A DNA stretch of 64,000 nucleotides, taken from contig NZ_AKZJ01000014.1 of assembly GCF_000302595.1 (NCBI RefSeq), forward strand, positions 62,001 through 126,000. Reading direction: 5' to 3'. The position numbers and the translations under genes were made by a program. The notes beneath the pieces are model-generated. The model was given only the letters and a program-made list of their open reading frames with translations, was not told where the DNA came from and did no database searches. Source of the stretch: Pedobacter arcticus A12 (GTDB lineage Bacteria; Bacteroidota; Bacteroidia; Sphingobacteriales; Sphingobacteriaceae). This document shows, piece by piece, positions 27,464 to 36,175 of the stretch; positions within the stretch are counted from its first letter, which is position 1, and every line of letters begins with the position of its first letter.

Positions 27464-28132
27464 ATGCTTTTATCATTTTTAGAATCGTTCTTAATCATCG
27501 TTTTATGTTTGTTTTCGAACGTAGAAAAGCCAGTTTTTAACAATGGCAACCAAAACTTAGAACAGTTTCTAGATGCAAATATGGTTTATCCGTGGTATGC
27601 AAAACAAAACTGTATTCAAGGAACTATAAAGGTAGCTTTTCAGCTAAATAGCAAGGGAGAACTCGCGAACGCTAAAGTTGTAAACGGTTTGGGTATTGAT
27701 TTAGATGATGAAGCATTAAGGTTGGTGAGTTTGACTAGCGGTAAGTGGAAAACTCCAAAAGGTTATCAAAAAAACACAGAAATTATTGTACCTGTTAAAT
27801 TTGCGCTTAAAAACTATAATTGCGAAAACCTGTCAAAACAGATTATTGAAAAAGCAATTACGGTATACCAAATTCGCCAAGGTTTAGAAGATGTAGTTAC
27901 CAGCTACTATCAAAATAAAATCATTGGTAAAGAAAATAGCAAGAACGAACAAGAAATATTACGGCTAAAAGCAGATTTGGGTTTTGATGAAGAACTTGTT
28001 GCGGAGAAACTTGGTGAAGCGAAAGAAATGTTAAAACAAGGTGATCAAAAAGGGGCTTGCAAGGTGTTGAACTTTATCAAAAACATAGGCTTTTCTAATG
28101 CGGATGATCTGATTGCAACAAACTGTAAATAA
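27464..28132 (+). CDS. TonB C-terminal domain protein
   Basis: A 222-residue protein with a short hydrophobic N-terminus (about 1-17) followed by a TonB-type C-terminal domain (about 30-127: 'NGNQNLEQFLDANMVYPWYAKQNCIQGTIKVAFQLNSKGEL', 'DDEALRLVSLTSGKW', 'TEIIVPVKFAL'). Classical TonB has this domain at the very end of a long proline-rich linker; here there is no such linker, and ~95 mostly helical residues follow. It may be a periplasmic TonB-like protein with another partner rather than the energy transducer itself. It starts 58 bases after the regulator stop and could be co-transcribed. Confidence 0.8.
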   Translation: MLLSFLESFLIIVLCLFSNVEKPVFNNGNQNLEQFLDANMVYPWYAKQNCIQGTIKVAFQLNSKGELANAKVVNGLGIDLDDEALRLVSLTSGKWKTPKGYQKNTEIIVPVKFALKNYNCENLSKQIIEKAITVYQIRQGLEDVVTSYYQNKIIGKENSKNEQEILRLKADLGFDEELVAEKLGEAKEMLKQGDQKGACKVLNFIKNIGFSNADDLIATNCK

Positions 28133-28146
28133 ATTATATTAGCAGC

Positions 28147-28533
28147 ATGAAATGGACACTTCGTTTTTTTGGATTTCTAGACTTAATGTCTTTTTTCTTC
28201 ATGTTTGACCAAGGTATATTGCAACTAACTTCTTTGCTTACCGCCGAATCGTTTACAATTAACGAGGTTTTTTCGAGATTTCTGTTTGTTTTAGTTTGGG
28301 TGAGTTTACCTGTAAGTGCAGTGTTTTTGGCAATTCCTAAAAAGGCAGGAATAATTGTTTACTACTGCCAAATTATTCCTCGGTTTATCTTTATTGTTTT
28401 CTCCTTCGGCTTTGTATCGCTCCTAAGCTATATTATTAAAGTGCCCAACTTGGAAAATATTTTAATGCCGATTATAATTTTCGGAGAGATGTTACGAGTT
28501 TACCGTAGCTATCAATTACAGGGTCAGTTTTAA
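28147..28533 (+). CDS. Small membrane protein of unknown function
   Basis: 128 residues with four hydrophobic segments (about 6-24, 43-61, 68-86, 90-108) and little polar sequence; the shape resembles the DoxX/DUF-type four-helix membrane proteins, but I do not recognise a defined family. It starts 14 bases after the TonB-domain gene and ends in a bidirectional terminator, so the two genes probably share a transcript. Confidence 0.7.
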   Translation: MKWTLRFFGFLDLMSFFFMFDQGILQLTSLLTAESFTINEVFSRFLFVLVWVSLPVSAVFLAIPKKAGIIVYYCQIIPRFIFIVFSFGFVSLLSYIIKVPNLENILMPIIIFGEMLRVYRSYQLQGQF

Positions 28534-28538
28534 AATAA

Positions 28539-28572
28539 AAATGCTTTCAAATCAATTGATTTGAAAGCATTT
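28539..28572. terminator. Bidirectional terminator, perfect palindrome
   Basis: A perfect 34-base palindrome, half-site AAATGCTTTCAAATCAA, lies 5 bases after the plus-strand stop and 4 bases before the minus-strand stop of the convergent genes. The A/T ends provide T-runs in both directions. Confidence 0.75.
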
Positions 28573-28576
28573 AAAT

Positions 28577-29473
28577 CTATTTGGTTAAAGATCTGTAAAT
28601 GAAGTTGTAGGTAAGGCCTGCAGAACCATAATAAGATTTTCCAACATTTCTACCATCTACAATAGCGCCACCACCAAAGCTTAAGCCAATATTTTCATCA
28701 AGAGGAGCGTAAACGGTTCCGCCAATTTTAGTGTAGTTTACCTTTGTTGCAGGGAAAAAGTTGGTAAATCCGGGTCTCAAAATATCCACACCGCTTGTAG
28801 ATGTTTGGTTGCCTAATTGGCCGGCAATGTAAAACCTCGGAGTAGCTAAACCTATTTTCAGTTCACTTAAAATAGCGTTTGGTACTTCTGTTGTTCTGGC
28901 GCTATAACCAACTTGGCCGGTAATAAAAAAGCCTCTTTCATCTTTAAAATGAGCTAACAAAAAACCATTGAATGTAGTAGCCTGGTTTCCTATTGAAATA
29001 AGAGACTGTAAACTGCGCTCAACGCTGTAATTGCTTAAAGGAGTGGTAATACCTGCCGCCGCTTGGAAAGCAAGTTTTCCTTTTGTTGCAAACTGATATT
29101 TTGCAAAAGCGCTGATGTCTTGTGCTCCTCCTTGCGAATTTACATAGCCTAATCCATCTAACGCATCTTTATCGCCAGAACCTACCGTTTGTACGAAAGG
29201 TATATTTACAAGTACATCTAACTTATCTGATATCCCATAAATCCCATAAATGTTAAAACTGTTTACCGATACTTCGTTAAAAACAGGAATTTTCTCTATA
29301 GGTTCTGGAAATAAAAAAGCGCCGTTATAATGCTCATGTGTTGTAGAAAAGGTAATGCCTCCGCCTTTTTTACCCTGCATAAACCCGCTTAGTGGGCTTT
29401 GCGAAAACACATTTAATCCAACACCTAGAATAATAAAAGGGCTTAAAACTGCTGATTTAGTAAATATTTGCAT
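28577..29473 (-). CDS. Exported outer-membrane barrel-like protein
   Basis: 298 residues. The N-terminus is a signal peptide (about 9-24, 'FIILGVGLNVFSQS'). The rest is rich in amphipathic strands such as 'FNIYGIYGISDKLDVLVNIPF', 'GKLAFQAAAGITTP', 'ERGFFITGQVGYSART' and 'PRFYIAGQLGNQTST', with the glycine/aromatic rhythm of an outer-membrane barrel in the MetA-pathway/phenol-degradation 'transporter' fold. The end 'GLTYNFIYRSLTK' lacks the usual terminal aromatic residue. No specific substrate can be named. Confidence 0.72.
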   Translation of the reverse strand: MQIFTKSAVLSPFIILGVGLNVFSQSPLSGFMQGKKGGGITFSTTHEHYNGAFLFPEPIEKIPVFNEVSVNSFNIYGIYGISDKLDVLVNIPFVQTVGSGDKDALDGLGYVNSQGGAQDISAFAKYQFATKGKLAFQAAAGITTPLSNYSVERSLQSLISIGNQATTFNGFLLAHFKDERGFFITGQVGYSARTTEVPNAILSELKIGLATPRFYIAGQLGNQTSTSGVDILRPGFTNFFPATKVNYTKIGGTVYAPLDENIGLSFGGGAIVDGRNVGKSYYGSAGLTYNFIYRSLTK

Positions 29474-29690
29474 GTTTATTTGTTGTGATTTTAAATTAAA
29501 TTTTATAATCTGATTTTTAGTGTCAATCTATGTTTGTAATATTACATCGTTTTATGTAGAAATAAGAAAGAAGTTTCACTAAGGTTTTAATTTTTTATAA
29601 AAGTAACAACTTAATTAAAGTCTTACACGTATATCAAACAAAAAGTATTGTTTTTTACTTAAAATCTTTTGCAAATATTAATTTTTGACA

Positions 29691-30689
29691 ATGAAAAAAA
29701 ATAAATCTATAAACTCAACCATTATAGCTTGTACCACATTGCTGTTAACGCTTGTATTTGGTGGTTGCAATAAAGATAATTCCGACGTTTTACCCACAAT
29801 ATCACAAACTGTGGTTGGGCTTGAGGATCTTAGCCAGTTAGAATTTGCCGCTGTAAAAGGAGATTTAGTGGTGGCGCTTTCTAATAAAAATAAAACAACC
29901 GGAGCTGATGGAAACTTCACCATTTTTGCGCCTACCAATCAGGCTTTTGCAAAAATAGGATTGGTTAACCCGAGAGACTTTAACGCATTACAAACGCCTT
30001 TTCTGCTTAACGTTTTAAAATACCACGTAAGTAACGGAAATGCAAAAGATGACTTGTTAATCGGTGGTTTCAAAGTACCGTCTTTGTTGGGTCCAACCGT
30101 TAATAAAAGAATTATTATTAGAGGAACCGATAAATATGTAAACGGATCTAAAATAATTGTAACCAATACACAGGCAGATAATGGTATTGTACATGTGATA
30201 AACCGGGTTTTACTTGCTTCTGGTACTGATATCGCAAACACGGCCTTGTTTTTTGCGCAGGGCAAAGGGTTTGTACAGCCAGAATTAAGTTTTTTAGCAG
30301 AAGCACTTGTTTATTGCGATTTGTTTGCTGCTTTGGCAGATGCTAATGCAAATTATACCGTTTTTGCGCCTACAGATCAGGCTTTTAAAGATTTGGGCAA
30401 AACATTAGGAATAGAAGTTAATCAGCCATCAGACGTTAGAAAGATTGATTATACAACACTAAAGCAGATTTTGTTGAATCATGTGGTTAGCGTTGGACTT
30501 TTTACATCAGAACTTCATGCGGGTAATCTACTGGGTTTAAGTGGAAAAAACATTACACTTGGTGAGTATAATGATGGTTTATTAACTGTTAAAGGAAACG
30601 GAAATAGTGTGGTTGCAAATATGGTAATCTCGGATATACAAACTACCAATGGAGTTGTACATGTGATTGACAGGGTATTATTGCCTTAA
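29691..30689 (+). CDS. Lipoprotein with two fasciclin (FAS1) domains
   Basis: Secreted adhesion-type lipoprotein of 332 residues. Lipobox 'LVFGGCNKD' near residue 24. FAS1 domain 1 spans about 40-170, with 'GNFTIFAPTNQAFAKI', 'LLNVLKYHV' and 'NGIVHVINRVLL'; domain 2 spans about 190-332, with 'ANYTVFAPTDQAFKDL', 'LKQILLNHVV' and 'NGVVHVIDRVLLP'. Both carry the H1 and H2 motifs. FAS1 domains mediate cell-surface adhesion or binding of small ligands. The ATG at 29691 is chosen over a TTG six bases upstream. It has its own terminator and stands alone. Confidence 0.92.
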   Translation: MKKNKSINSTIIACTTLLLTLVFGGCNKDNSDVLPTISQTVVGLEDLSQLEFAAVKGDLVVALSNKNKTTGADGNFTIFAPTNQAFAKIGLVNPRDFNALQTPFLLNVLKYHVSNGNAKDDLLIGGFKVPSLLGPTVNKRIIIRGTDKYVNGSKIIVTNTQADNGIVHVINRVLLASGTDIANTALFFAQGKGFVQPELSFLAEALVYCDLFAALADANANYTVFAPTDQAFKDLGKTLGIEVNQPSDVRKIDYTTLKQILLNHVVSVGLFTSELHAGNLLGLSGKNITLGEYNDGLLTVKGNGNSVVANMVISDIQTTNGVVHVIDRVLLP

Positions 30690-30711
30690 TAATAGCGTAT
30701 AGCTATAATAG

Positions 30712-30745
30712 AAAAGGCCATTGCATTATACGCAATGGCCTTTTT
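30712..30745. terminator. Bidirectional terminator between fasciclin and ADH genes
   Basis: Stem AAAAGGCCATTGC / GCAATGGCCTTTT with a 7-base loop, followed by T5, lying between two convergent stops. It works in both directions by sequence. Confidence 0.75.
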
Positions 30746-30765
30746 ATATGGGGGTAATTTGAAAA

Positions 30766-31926
30766 TTAATAGCTCATTTCTACTATTTTTTCCACATCAG
30801 CCGGACTTAATCTTTTATGCTCACCAAGTCCCAACCAACCTCTTTCTGTGAATCTTTTGGCTATCTTTTGTGCAGTGCCCTCAAAATCTGCTGTATAATC
30901 AGAAAGCTTGGTATCAATACCTAAAGATTTAAAAAATGCTTCTGTTTTATAAATCGCAGCTTTTGCAATAGCGTCTGTATCACCTTCTCTAATTCCCCAA
31001 ACTCGTTTTCCATATTGTGCTAACTTTTCGCGTTTGCTTTCAAAATTATAACGGTAGTGGCTTGGCGCAATTACAGCCAATGTACGGGCGTGGTCTATAC
31101 CAAATTGTGCGGTAAGCTCATGCCCCATGGCGTGTACAGCCCAGTCTCCAGGTACTCCTTTTTGTATCAGCCCGTTTAAAGCCATGGTACAGCACCACAT
31201 AAAATTAGCGGCAGCATCATAGTTTGCAGGGTCGTTGGTTACAACGGGAGCAACTTCAATTAAGGTTTGCATAATGCTTTCTGCAAAACGGTCTTGTAAA
31301 GAAGCGCCAGTTGGGTAAGTCATATATTGCTCCAGAACATGGGTAAAAGCATCAGTAATGCCATTTGCAAGTTGTCTTTGAGGGATGGATTTTACTACTT
31401 CTGGATCTAAAATAGAGAATTGAGGAAATAAACCTGGACCACCCATTCCCAATTTTTCCTGAGTTTCTCTACGTGTAATTACCGATCCCGAGTTCATTTC
31501 TGAACCTGTTGCAGGTAAGGTAAGTACCGTTCCAAAAGGCAAACCTACCTCTGTTTTAATTGCATTTTTTAAAATATCCCAAGGCGAATCACCTTTATAT
31601 AACGCTGCTGCAGATAAAAATTTAGTTCCATCAATTACAGAGCCTCCGCCTACAGCTAACATGTAAGTTATATTTTCTGATTTGATGATTTTTAATGCAT
31701 CCATCAGAATTTCATATTCTGGATTTGCTGGGATACCGCCAAACTCAACAACTTCGAAGTTTTTCAAAGCGTTTTTAACTTGCTCGTAAACACCATTTTT
31801 TTTGATACTTCCGCCACCGTAAAGCATCAATACTTTTGCATTGGCCGGAATTTCTGAAGCTACTTTTTCTATTTGTCCTTTACCAAAAAGAATTTTGGTT
31901 GGATTTTTAAATTCAAAATTTAACAT
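30766..31926 (-). CDS. Iron-containing alcohol dehydrogenase (YqhD/BDH-like)
   Basis: Cytosolic NAD(P)H-dependent alcohol dehydrogenase/aldehyde reductase of family III. The 386 residues show the nucleotide-binding 'GGGSVIDGTKFLSA' (about 94-107), 'LPATGSEMNSGSVITR' (about 136-151), and the metal site region 'HAMGHELTAQFGIDHARTLAVI' (about 266-287) with the histidines. The sequence resembles butanol dehydrogenase/YqhD members that reduce a range of aldehydes. It is followed on the minus strand by nothing co-directional; the next minus gene upstream ends 62 bases before its start. Confidence 0.92.
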   Translation of the reverse strand: MLNFEFKNPTKILFGKGQIEKVASEIPANAKVLMLYGGGSIKKNGVYEQVKNALKNFEVVEFGGIPANPEYEILMDALKIIKSENITYMLAVGGGSVIDGTKFLSAAALYKGDSPWDILKNAIKTEVGLPFGTVLTLPATGSEMNSGSVITRRETQEKLGMGGPGLFPQFSILDPEVVKSIPQRQLANGITDAFTHVLEQYMTYPTGASLQDRFAESIMQTLIEVAPVVTNDPANYDAAANFMWCCTMALNGLIQKGVPGDWAVHAMGHELTAQFGIDHARTLAVIAPSHYRYNFESKREKLAQYGKRVWGIREGDTDAIAKAAIYKTEAFFKSLGIDTKLSDYTADFEGTAQKIAKRFTERGWLGLGEHKRLSPADVEKIVEMSY

Positions 31927-31987
31927 GTTAATTTTTATTATTTATGCAAAATTAGAACATCTATGGCTTTTTATTGTTTCAGCATTG

Positions 31988-32983
31988 TCAGACTTTTACA
32001 ACCATCTTACCATTGTTTTTCCCTTCAAATAAACCTATAAAAGCACTAGGAATATGGTCGAAACCTTCTGTAATGGTTTCTGAATAGTCAAGCTTGCCTA
32101 CTTTAAGCCATTCACCTAATTGCTTTATCGCCTCAGGGAATTTTTCGGCGTAATTGCCAACAATAAATCCTTGCATTAAAACACTGTTTTTTATTAGAAT
32201 AGGTTGTACCCGTGGTCCAACCGGAATTTCTGTGGCGTTGTAAAGAGAGATGGCGCCACAAACCGCTACTCTTCCAAATCTATTGATATTTGCAAGTACT
32301 GCGTCAGAGATCTCACCACCCACGTTGTCAAAATAAATATCAACACCATTGGGTGCGGCGTTTTTAATTGCTTTTTGCATGTCTTTGGTAGTTTTGTAAT
32401 TAATAGCTTCATCAAAACCAAATTTTGATTTAAGCATATCTACCTTTTCATCTGTACCAGCGATACCAATTACTTTGCAACCTAAAATTTTACCGATTTG
32501 CCCAACCGCCGAACCAACAGCTCCGGCTGCGCCCGAAACAACAATGGTTTCCCCTTGCTTTGGCTTTCCAATTTCAATCAGCCCCAAATATGCAGTGAGC
32601 CCTGTCATCCCCAAAATCCCCAGATATGCTGATAGGGCTACGCCTTTATCGTCCACCTTAGTTAAAGATTTGCCAGTATTGGTTTGGAACTTTTTCCACT
32701 CCAGCATTCCAGATATAAAATCGCCAACAGCAAAATCCGAATTCTTAGATTCGATGACCTCTGCAATCATGCCCGACTGAATAGGCTTGTGTAGTTCAAA
32801 AGGTGGTATATATGATTTTGCTTCTGTCATTCTCCCTCTTAAATATGGGTCAACAGATACATAATGGGTTTTCAACAAAACTTCGCCCTCTTTTAAAGTT
32901 GGCATATTTTCTTCAACAAACTTAAAATCCGACTCAGTTGGTTTACCTTCTGGACGTTTATTTAACAAAATGACTTTATTCAT
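31988..32983 (-). CDS. NADP-dependent oxidoreductase (MDR, prostaglandin reductase/CurA type)
   Basis: Zinc-independent medium-chain reductase acting on alpha,beta-unsaturated carbonyls. After the start 'MNKVILLNKRPEGKPTESDF' come 'HYVSVDPYLRGRM', the Rossmann motif 'VVSGAAGAVGSAVGQIGKILGC', 'FDEAINYKTT' and 'GVDIYFDNVGGEI', all characteristic of the YncB/PTGR/leukotriene B4 dehydrogenase group. The open frame runs back to an ATG at 33121, adding 46 residues with a hydrophobic stretch; I prefer 32983 because the family begins there and an AGTAGAG ribosome-binding-like sequence precedes it. The product is then 331 residues, the family norm. Confidence 0.9.
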   Translation of the reverse strand: MNKVILLNKRPEGKPTESDFKFVEENMPTLKEGEVLLKTHYVSVDPYLRGRMTEAKSYIPPFELHKPIQSGMIAEVIESKNSDFAVGDFISGMLEWKKFQTNTGKSLTKVDDKGVALSAYLGILGMTGLTAYLGLIEIGKPKQGETIVVSGAAGAVGSAVGQIGKILGCKVIGIAGTDEKVDMLKSKFGFDEAINYKTTKDMQKAIKNAAPNGVDIYFDNVGGEISDAVLANINRFGRVAVCGAISLYNATEIPVGPRVQPILIKNSVLMQGFIVGNYAEKFPEAIKQLGEWLKVGKLDYSETITEGFDHIPSAFIGLFEGKNNGKMVVKV

Positions 32984-33125
32984 CTCTACTGTTTTTAATA
33001 CGATATATCTTTTTGACCAAAAAAACTGAAACCCCTTGGTATTAGCGTTTATTTCCCTATCAAAACGAACAAGTATCAAGCCACTAAGCGTTATTAAAAA
33101 GAGAACTAGTATCCTTAACATTTAG

Positions 33126-33290
33126 TTGACAATTCTTGGGGATATTAAGCATACGGTAAAGCAAAAGCTTTTTGGAAAAACGCTGCTTAAGATTGCCGTG
33201 AAACGGATGGATGCCCATAAAATTGATTTATGGACAGCTTTTAACAGAGAATTAAAGCAACTAGTGCAACAAACTTTTATCAGTTATTAA
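33126..33290 (+). other. Short open frame between two minus-strand genes, possible gene remnant
   Basis: The plus strand is open from a TTG at 33126 to a TAA at 33290 (54 codons), bounded upstream by an in-frame stop at 33123. The translation has a protein-like composition ('KLFGKTLLKIAVKRMDAHK', 'DLWTAFNREL'), not the low complexity of the surrounding spacer, and the last 30 bases overlap the end of the kinase gene in antisense. I do not recognise the family. It could be the tail of a lost gene or chance. Confidence 0.25.
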
Positions 33291-35432
33291 TTGATTTAAG
33301 CTGGTATAAAGCGTTTGCTGATTAAACGGTTTTACGATGTGACCATCCATTCCAGCGGCTAGGTAACCGTCTAAATCTTCCGAAAAGGCATTAGCGGTTA
33401 TTGCCAAAATTGGTATGTTCGCCTTGTCTATATCGGTGTGCGAACGTATTTTTTTGGTAAGTTCAACACCGTTTAATATGGGCATTTGTATGTCTGTTAA
33501 AATAACATCGTAACTATTACGTAAAAATAATTGGTAAGCTATTTCTCCGTTTTCTGCAGCCTCGCATATTATTGATTGTTTTTCGAGGATGATTCTTAGA
33601 ATTTTAATATTCAACTCATTATCGTCTACAATCAAAACCTTTTTAATTGGCAGGTTTGCCCAGTTTACAGTTTCCAACGGTAGAGCAGTCAGTTTATTGG
33701 TAGCCGGTTTGGTTTGTTGATTTTCTAAAATAGGGTAAGCTATTTCTACAGTAAACGTAGAACCTTTCCCCACTTCGCTTTCAATGGCGATAATTCCTTT
33801 TTGTGCTTCAATAATTTTTTTGGTGATACTTAGCCCAAGTCCCGTACCTATTTTTTTATTGTCATTATTATGGTCTTCCAGTTGGCTAAACTCATCAAAA
33901 AGCATATCAAAATTCTTTTTTTCGATACCAACTCCAGTATCACTAACAGCTAGTTGAATTATAGAATTCTTTAACAGCTTACAAGCGATAATTACGGCAC
34001 CTTTGTCTGTGAACTTTATCGCATTATTAACCAAGTTGATAAGCACCTGTTTAAATCGGTATTCATCACCAAAAAGAATTAGATCTTTGTCAATAGAAAA
34101 ACTCGCGGTTAACTTCAAATTTTTCTGATTAGCCAAGCCTATCAAGGTTTTTACCACATCGTTTACAGCTTCATAAGGTTTAAAATTACCAGCATTTAAT
34201 GTAAGCTTGCCCACCTCTAACTTCGAAAAATCAAGAATATCATTTACTAAAGAAAGCAACATTTGGGAGGATGTTCTAATTGCGTTGAGGTAGCTCTCTC
34301 TGTCTTTGTCAGAAACATCATCTAATGCCAATTGATCAGAAAAACCAACAATCGCGTTTAAGGGAGTTCGTATCTCGTGGCTCAAATGCGCTAAATAAGC
34401 ACTTTTTTGTTTAGTTTGGCCAACCGCAATTCCTTTTGCTTTTTTTAGCTGGTGTTCAAAACCGTGTAGGCGCCAAATGTTGAAAACAATGATTAATGCC
34501 AATATAAGTGCTAAAATGAGCAACATACGGCTGTCTCTATTTAATGCGCTTAGGTTATTATTAGCCGAGGTTTTTAAACCACCCCTGTATAAAATATCGG
34601 CTTGGGCTTCTTGTAATTTTAATTCGCGGAGTAATGAGGAAAGTTCGAATAAAAGGACTGTATTAGCGTTGATAATATCGTTTTCGCGACTTTTGATATT
34701 GTTGTTATTCGCAATTAGAGCTTTTACGCTACGCCTAAATAATCTGTTCAATTTAATTAAAGAGAGGCTGTCTTGACTGGTTTTGCTTTTTATTAACAGA
34801 TTGTTGGTTGTAATTATAGTATCAGTTGAGCTCTTTTCTTTGTTGGCAATTGCATCTCCTAATCTGTTGAGTAGATTTTTCTTTGCCCCGTCGTTTACCT
34901 TTATTAAGGTGTCGGTCGTTTGTGATAAAATGCTTTGTACATCTTTAAGCCTAAAAGGTTTGAAGTAAATGGGTTGGTTTTTATCTATGTCGGCAAGTTG
35001 CTCTGTGGCTAAAAGTAAAGAGTCATTTATCGCTTTTAGCTTGATGATTAGAACTGAGTTGCGTTCTCTGTTAGCGAGGATAGTTTTTAAGTTGATGTTT
35101 TTTTCAAGGTCTTGCTTTTTTCGATAGTTTTGGATGCTCTCTATGTTACCGCTTAATAACAATAAACCGTTCTTATAATCTTGGTAAAACTGGGGTTGGC
35201 GTGTGTTAAGATATGTTCTAAAACTGTTCTCAGTATTAAGAAGCGTTAAAAAGGTGAGGTCGATTTTATCGATAAGCAACGAACGGTCATCAAGCTGGTT
35301 TACGGTATTTTGTAATTGATCAGAAACTGTTTTTCTTTTTACTGATACGTAAATAAGTTGTAGCAGAACGAATGTAAGTACTACAATTACCACGTAGCGA
35401 TAATTCATGGTTATGGGATTTTTATCCGCCAT
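33261..35432 (-). CDS. Hybrid sensor histidine kinase with receiver domain
   Basis: Inner-membrane sensor of 723 residues. Transmembrane helix about 10-27; a long periplasmic helical sensor region (about 30-295, coiled-coil-like, similar to CHASE3/four-helix sensors); a second transmembrane helix (about 300-320); HisKA with phospho-acceptor His in 'LAHLSHEIRTPLNAIVGFSD' (about 350); HATPase with 'FKQVLINLVNNAIKFTD' and 'GTGLGLSITKKII'; and a C-terminal receiver domain 'KVLIVDDNELNIKIL' with phospho-acceptor Asp in 'DVILTDIQMPILNG'. There is no DNA-binding domain, so a separate output protein is needed. The stimulus is unknown. Confidence 0.93.
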   Translation of the reverse strand: MADKNPITMNYRYVVIVVLTFVLLQLIYVSVKRKTVSDQLQNTVNQLDDRSLLIDKIDLTFLTLLNTENSFRTYLNTRQPQFYQDYKNGLLLLSGNIESIQNYRKKQDLEKNINLKTILANRERNSVLIIKLKAINDSLLLATEQLADIDKNQPIYFKPFRLKDVQSILSQTTDTLIKVNDGAKKNLLNRLGDAIANKEKSSTDTIITTNNLLIKSKTSQDSLSLIKLNRLFRRSVKALIANNNNIKSRENDIINANTVLLFELSSLLRELKLQEAQADILYRGGLKTSANNNLSALNRDSRMLLILALILALIIVFNIWRLHGFEHQLKKAKGIAVGQTKQKSAYLAHLSHEIRTPLNAIVGFSDQLALDDVSDKDRESYLNAIRTSSQMLLSLVNDILDFSKLEVGKLTLNAGNFKPYEAVNDVVKTLIGLANQKNLKLTASFSIDKDLILFGDEYRFKQVLINLVNNAIKFTDKGAVIIACKLLKNSIIQLAVSDTGVGIEKKNFDMLFDEFSQLEDHNNDNKKIGTGLGLSITKKIIEAQKGIIAIESEVGKGSTFTVEIAYPILENQQTKPATNKLTALPLETVNWANLPIKKVLIVDDNELNIKILRIILEKQSIICEAAENGEIAYQLFLRNSYDVILTDIQMPILNGVELTKKIRSHTDIDKANIPILAITANAFSEDLDGYLAAGMDGHIVKPFNQQTLYTSLNQLITDKSLLH

Positions 35433-35454
35433 TTTATGTTTTCTTAGAATGTCG

Positions 35455-35484
35455 CAAAGATAATCATATTTGTACTTGGTTCAA
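35455..35484 (-). promoter_or_regulatory. Promoter of the hybrid kinase gene
   Basis: Minus strand: TTG (35482-35484), 19-base spacer, TATCTTTG (35455-35462), a full match to the TTG / TAnnTTTG Bacteroidetes promoter, 22 bases ahead of the ATG. Confidence 0.7.
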
Positions 35485-35649
35485 GAGCTTTGCTAAATAA
35501 TGCTTACTTGTGGTTAAACCAATCACTTGTTGTACGCAATTATTTTAAACACAGAGGCAATTTGTAGCTTGGGTTATGTTTTTCCATTTTTTTTGGTTAG
35601 CTCAATTAAGGCAAATCCTTATTGAAAGCACTTTAAATAATATTTCTAT

Positions 35650-35657
35650 TATCTTTG
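35650..35657 (+). promoter_or_regulatory. -7 element before the cytochrome-b-like gene
   Basis: TATCTTTG, a full match to TAnnTTTG, 14 bases before the ATG at 35672. The nearest upstream TTG (35622) is 25 bases away, longer than usual, so only the -7 box is called. It supports the ATG at 35672 over the one at 35576, since a start at 35576 would lie upstream of the promoter. Confidence 0.55.
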
Positions 35658-35671
35658 TTAAAAAAACGACT

Positions 35672-36097
35672 ATGTTAGCAGGACTATTGCATCTCCACTC
35701 GGCATTAAGATATGTGATCTTAATACTTGTTTTAATTTCAATTTTTCAGGCTTTTACTGCTGGTAATAAACCATACACTGCCGGCAATAAAAAGATAAAC
35801 CTGTTTACTTTAATTAGTGCACACATTCAATTATTATTAGGTTTAGTACTTTACTTCACCAGTGATTGGGTTAATTTTTCTCAGATGAGTAACCCGGTTT
35901 ACAGATATTGGAATGTTGAGCACATTAGTATGATGGTTTTAGCGATTGTATTGATTACTATTGGTTATTCCAAAGCGAAAAAGGCAATTGATGATAAGGC
36001 AAAGCACAGAGCGATCTATACTTTTTATACCATTGCGGTAGTCATAATATTTTTAGGAATTTTAACCATGAAGGGACGTAACCTTTGGTGGAACTAA
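35672..36097 (+). CDS. Small four-helix membrane protein, cytochrome b-like
   Basis: 141-residue inner-membrane protein with four hydrophobic helices. It begins 'MLAGLLHLHSALRYVILILVL', with two histidines flanking the first helix, and has a further His in 'YRYWNVEHISMMVLAIVLI'. This His arrangement resembles small b-type cytochrome-like membrane proteins found in Bacteroidota, but heme binding is unproven. An upstream in-frame ATG at 35576 would add 32 residues of poor quality and lies ahead of the -7 box, so 35672 is used. It ends in a bidirectional terminator. Confidence 0.7.
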   Translation: MLAGLLHLHSALRYVILILVLISIFQAFTAGNKPYTAGNKKINLFTLISAHIQLLLGLVLYFTSDWVNFSQMSNPVYRYWNVEHISMMVLAIVLITIGYSKAKKAIDDKAKHRAIYTFYTIAVVIIFLGILTMKGRNLWWN

Positions 36098-36120
36098 AGA
36101 AGCATTAAAAATATTAGATA

Positions 36121-36158
36121 AAAAAAATGGATTTATCATTCGATAAATCCATTTTTTT
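36121..36158. terminator. Bidirectional terminator
   Basis: Arms AAAAAAATGGATTTATC and GATAAATCCATTTTTTT with a 4-base loop, lying between convergent genes; U-tracts would form in both directions. Confidence 0.8.
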
Positions 36159-36175
36159 TGGAAGCTTGTTTCTCT

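Noticed and set aside
32984-33121. Longer N-terminus of the oxidoreductase with a hydrophobic segment
   Set aside because: The family begins at MNKVILL (32983), a ribosome-binding-like sequence precedes that ATG, and a signal sequence makes no sense for a cytosolic NADP enzyme.
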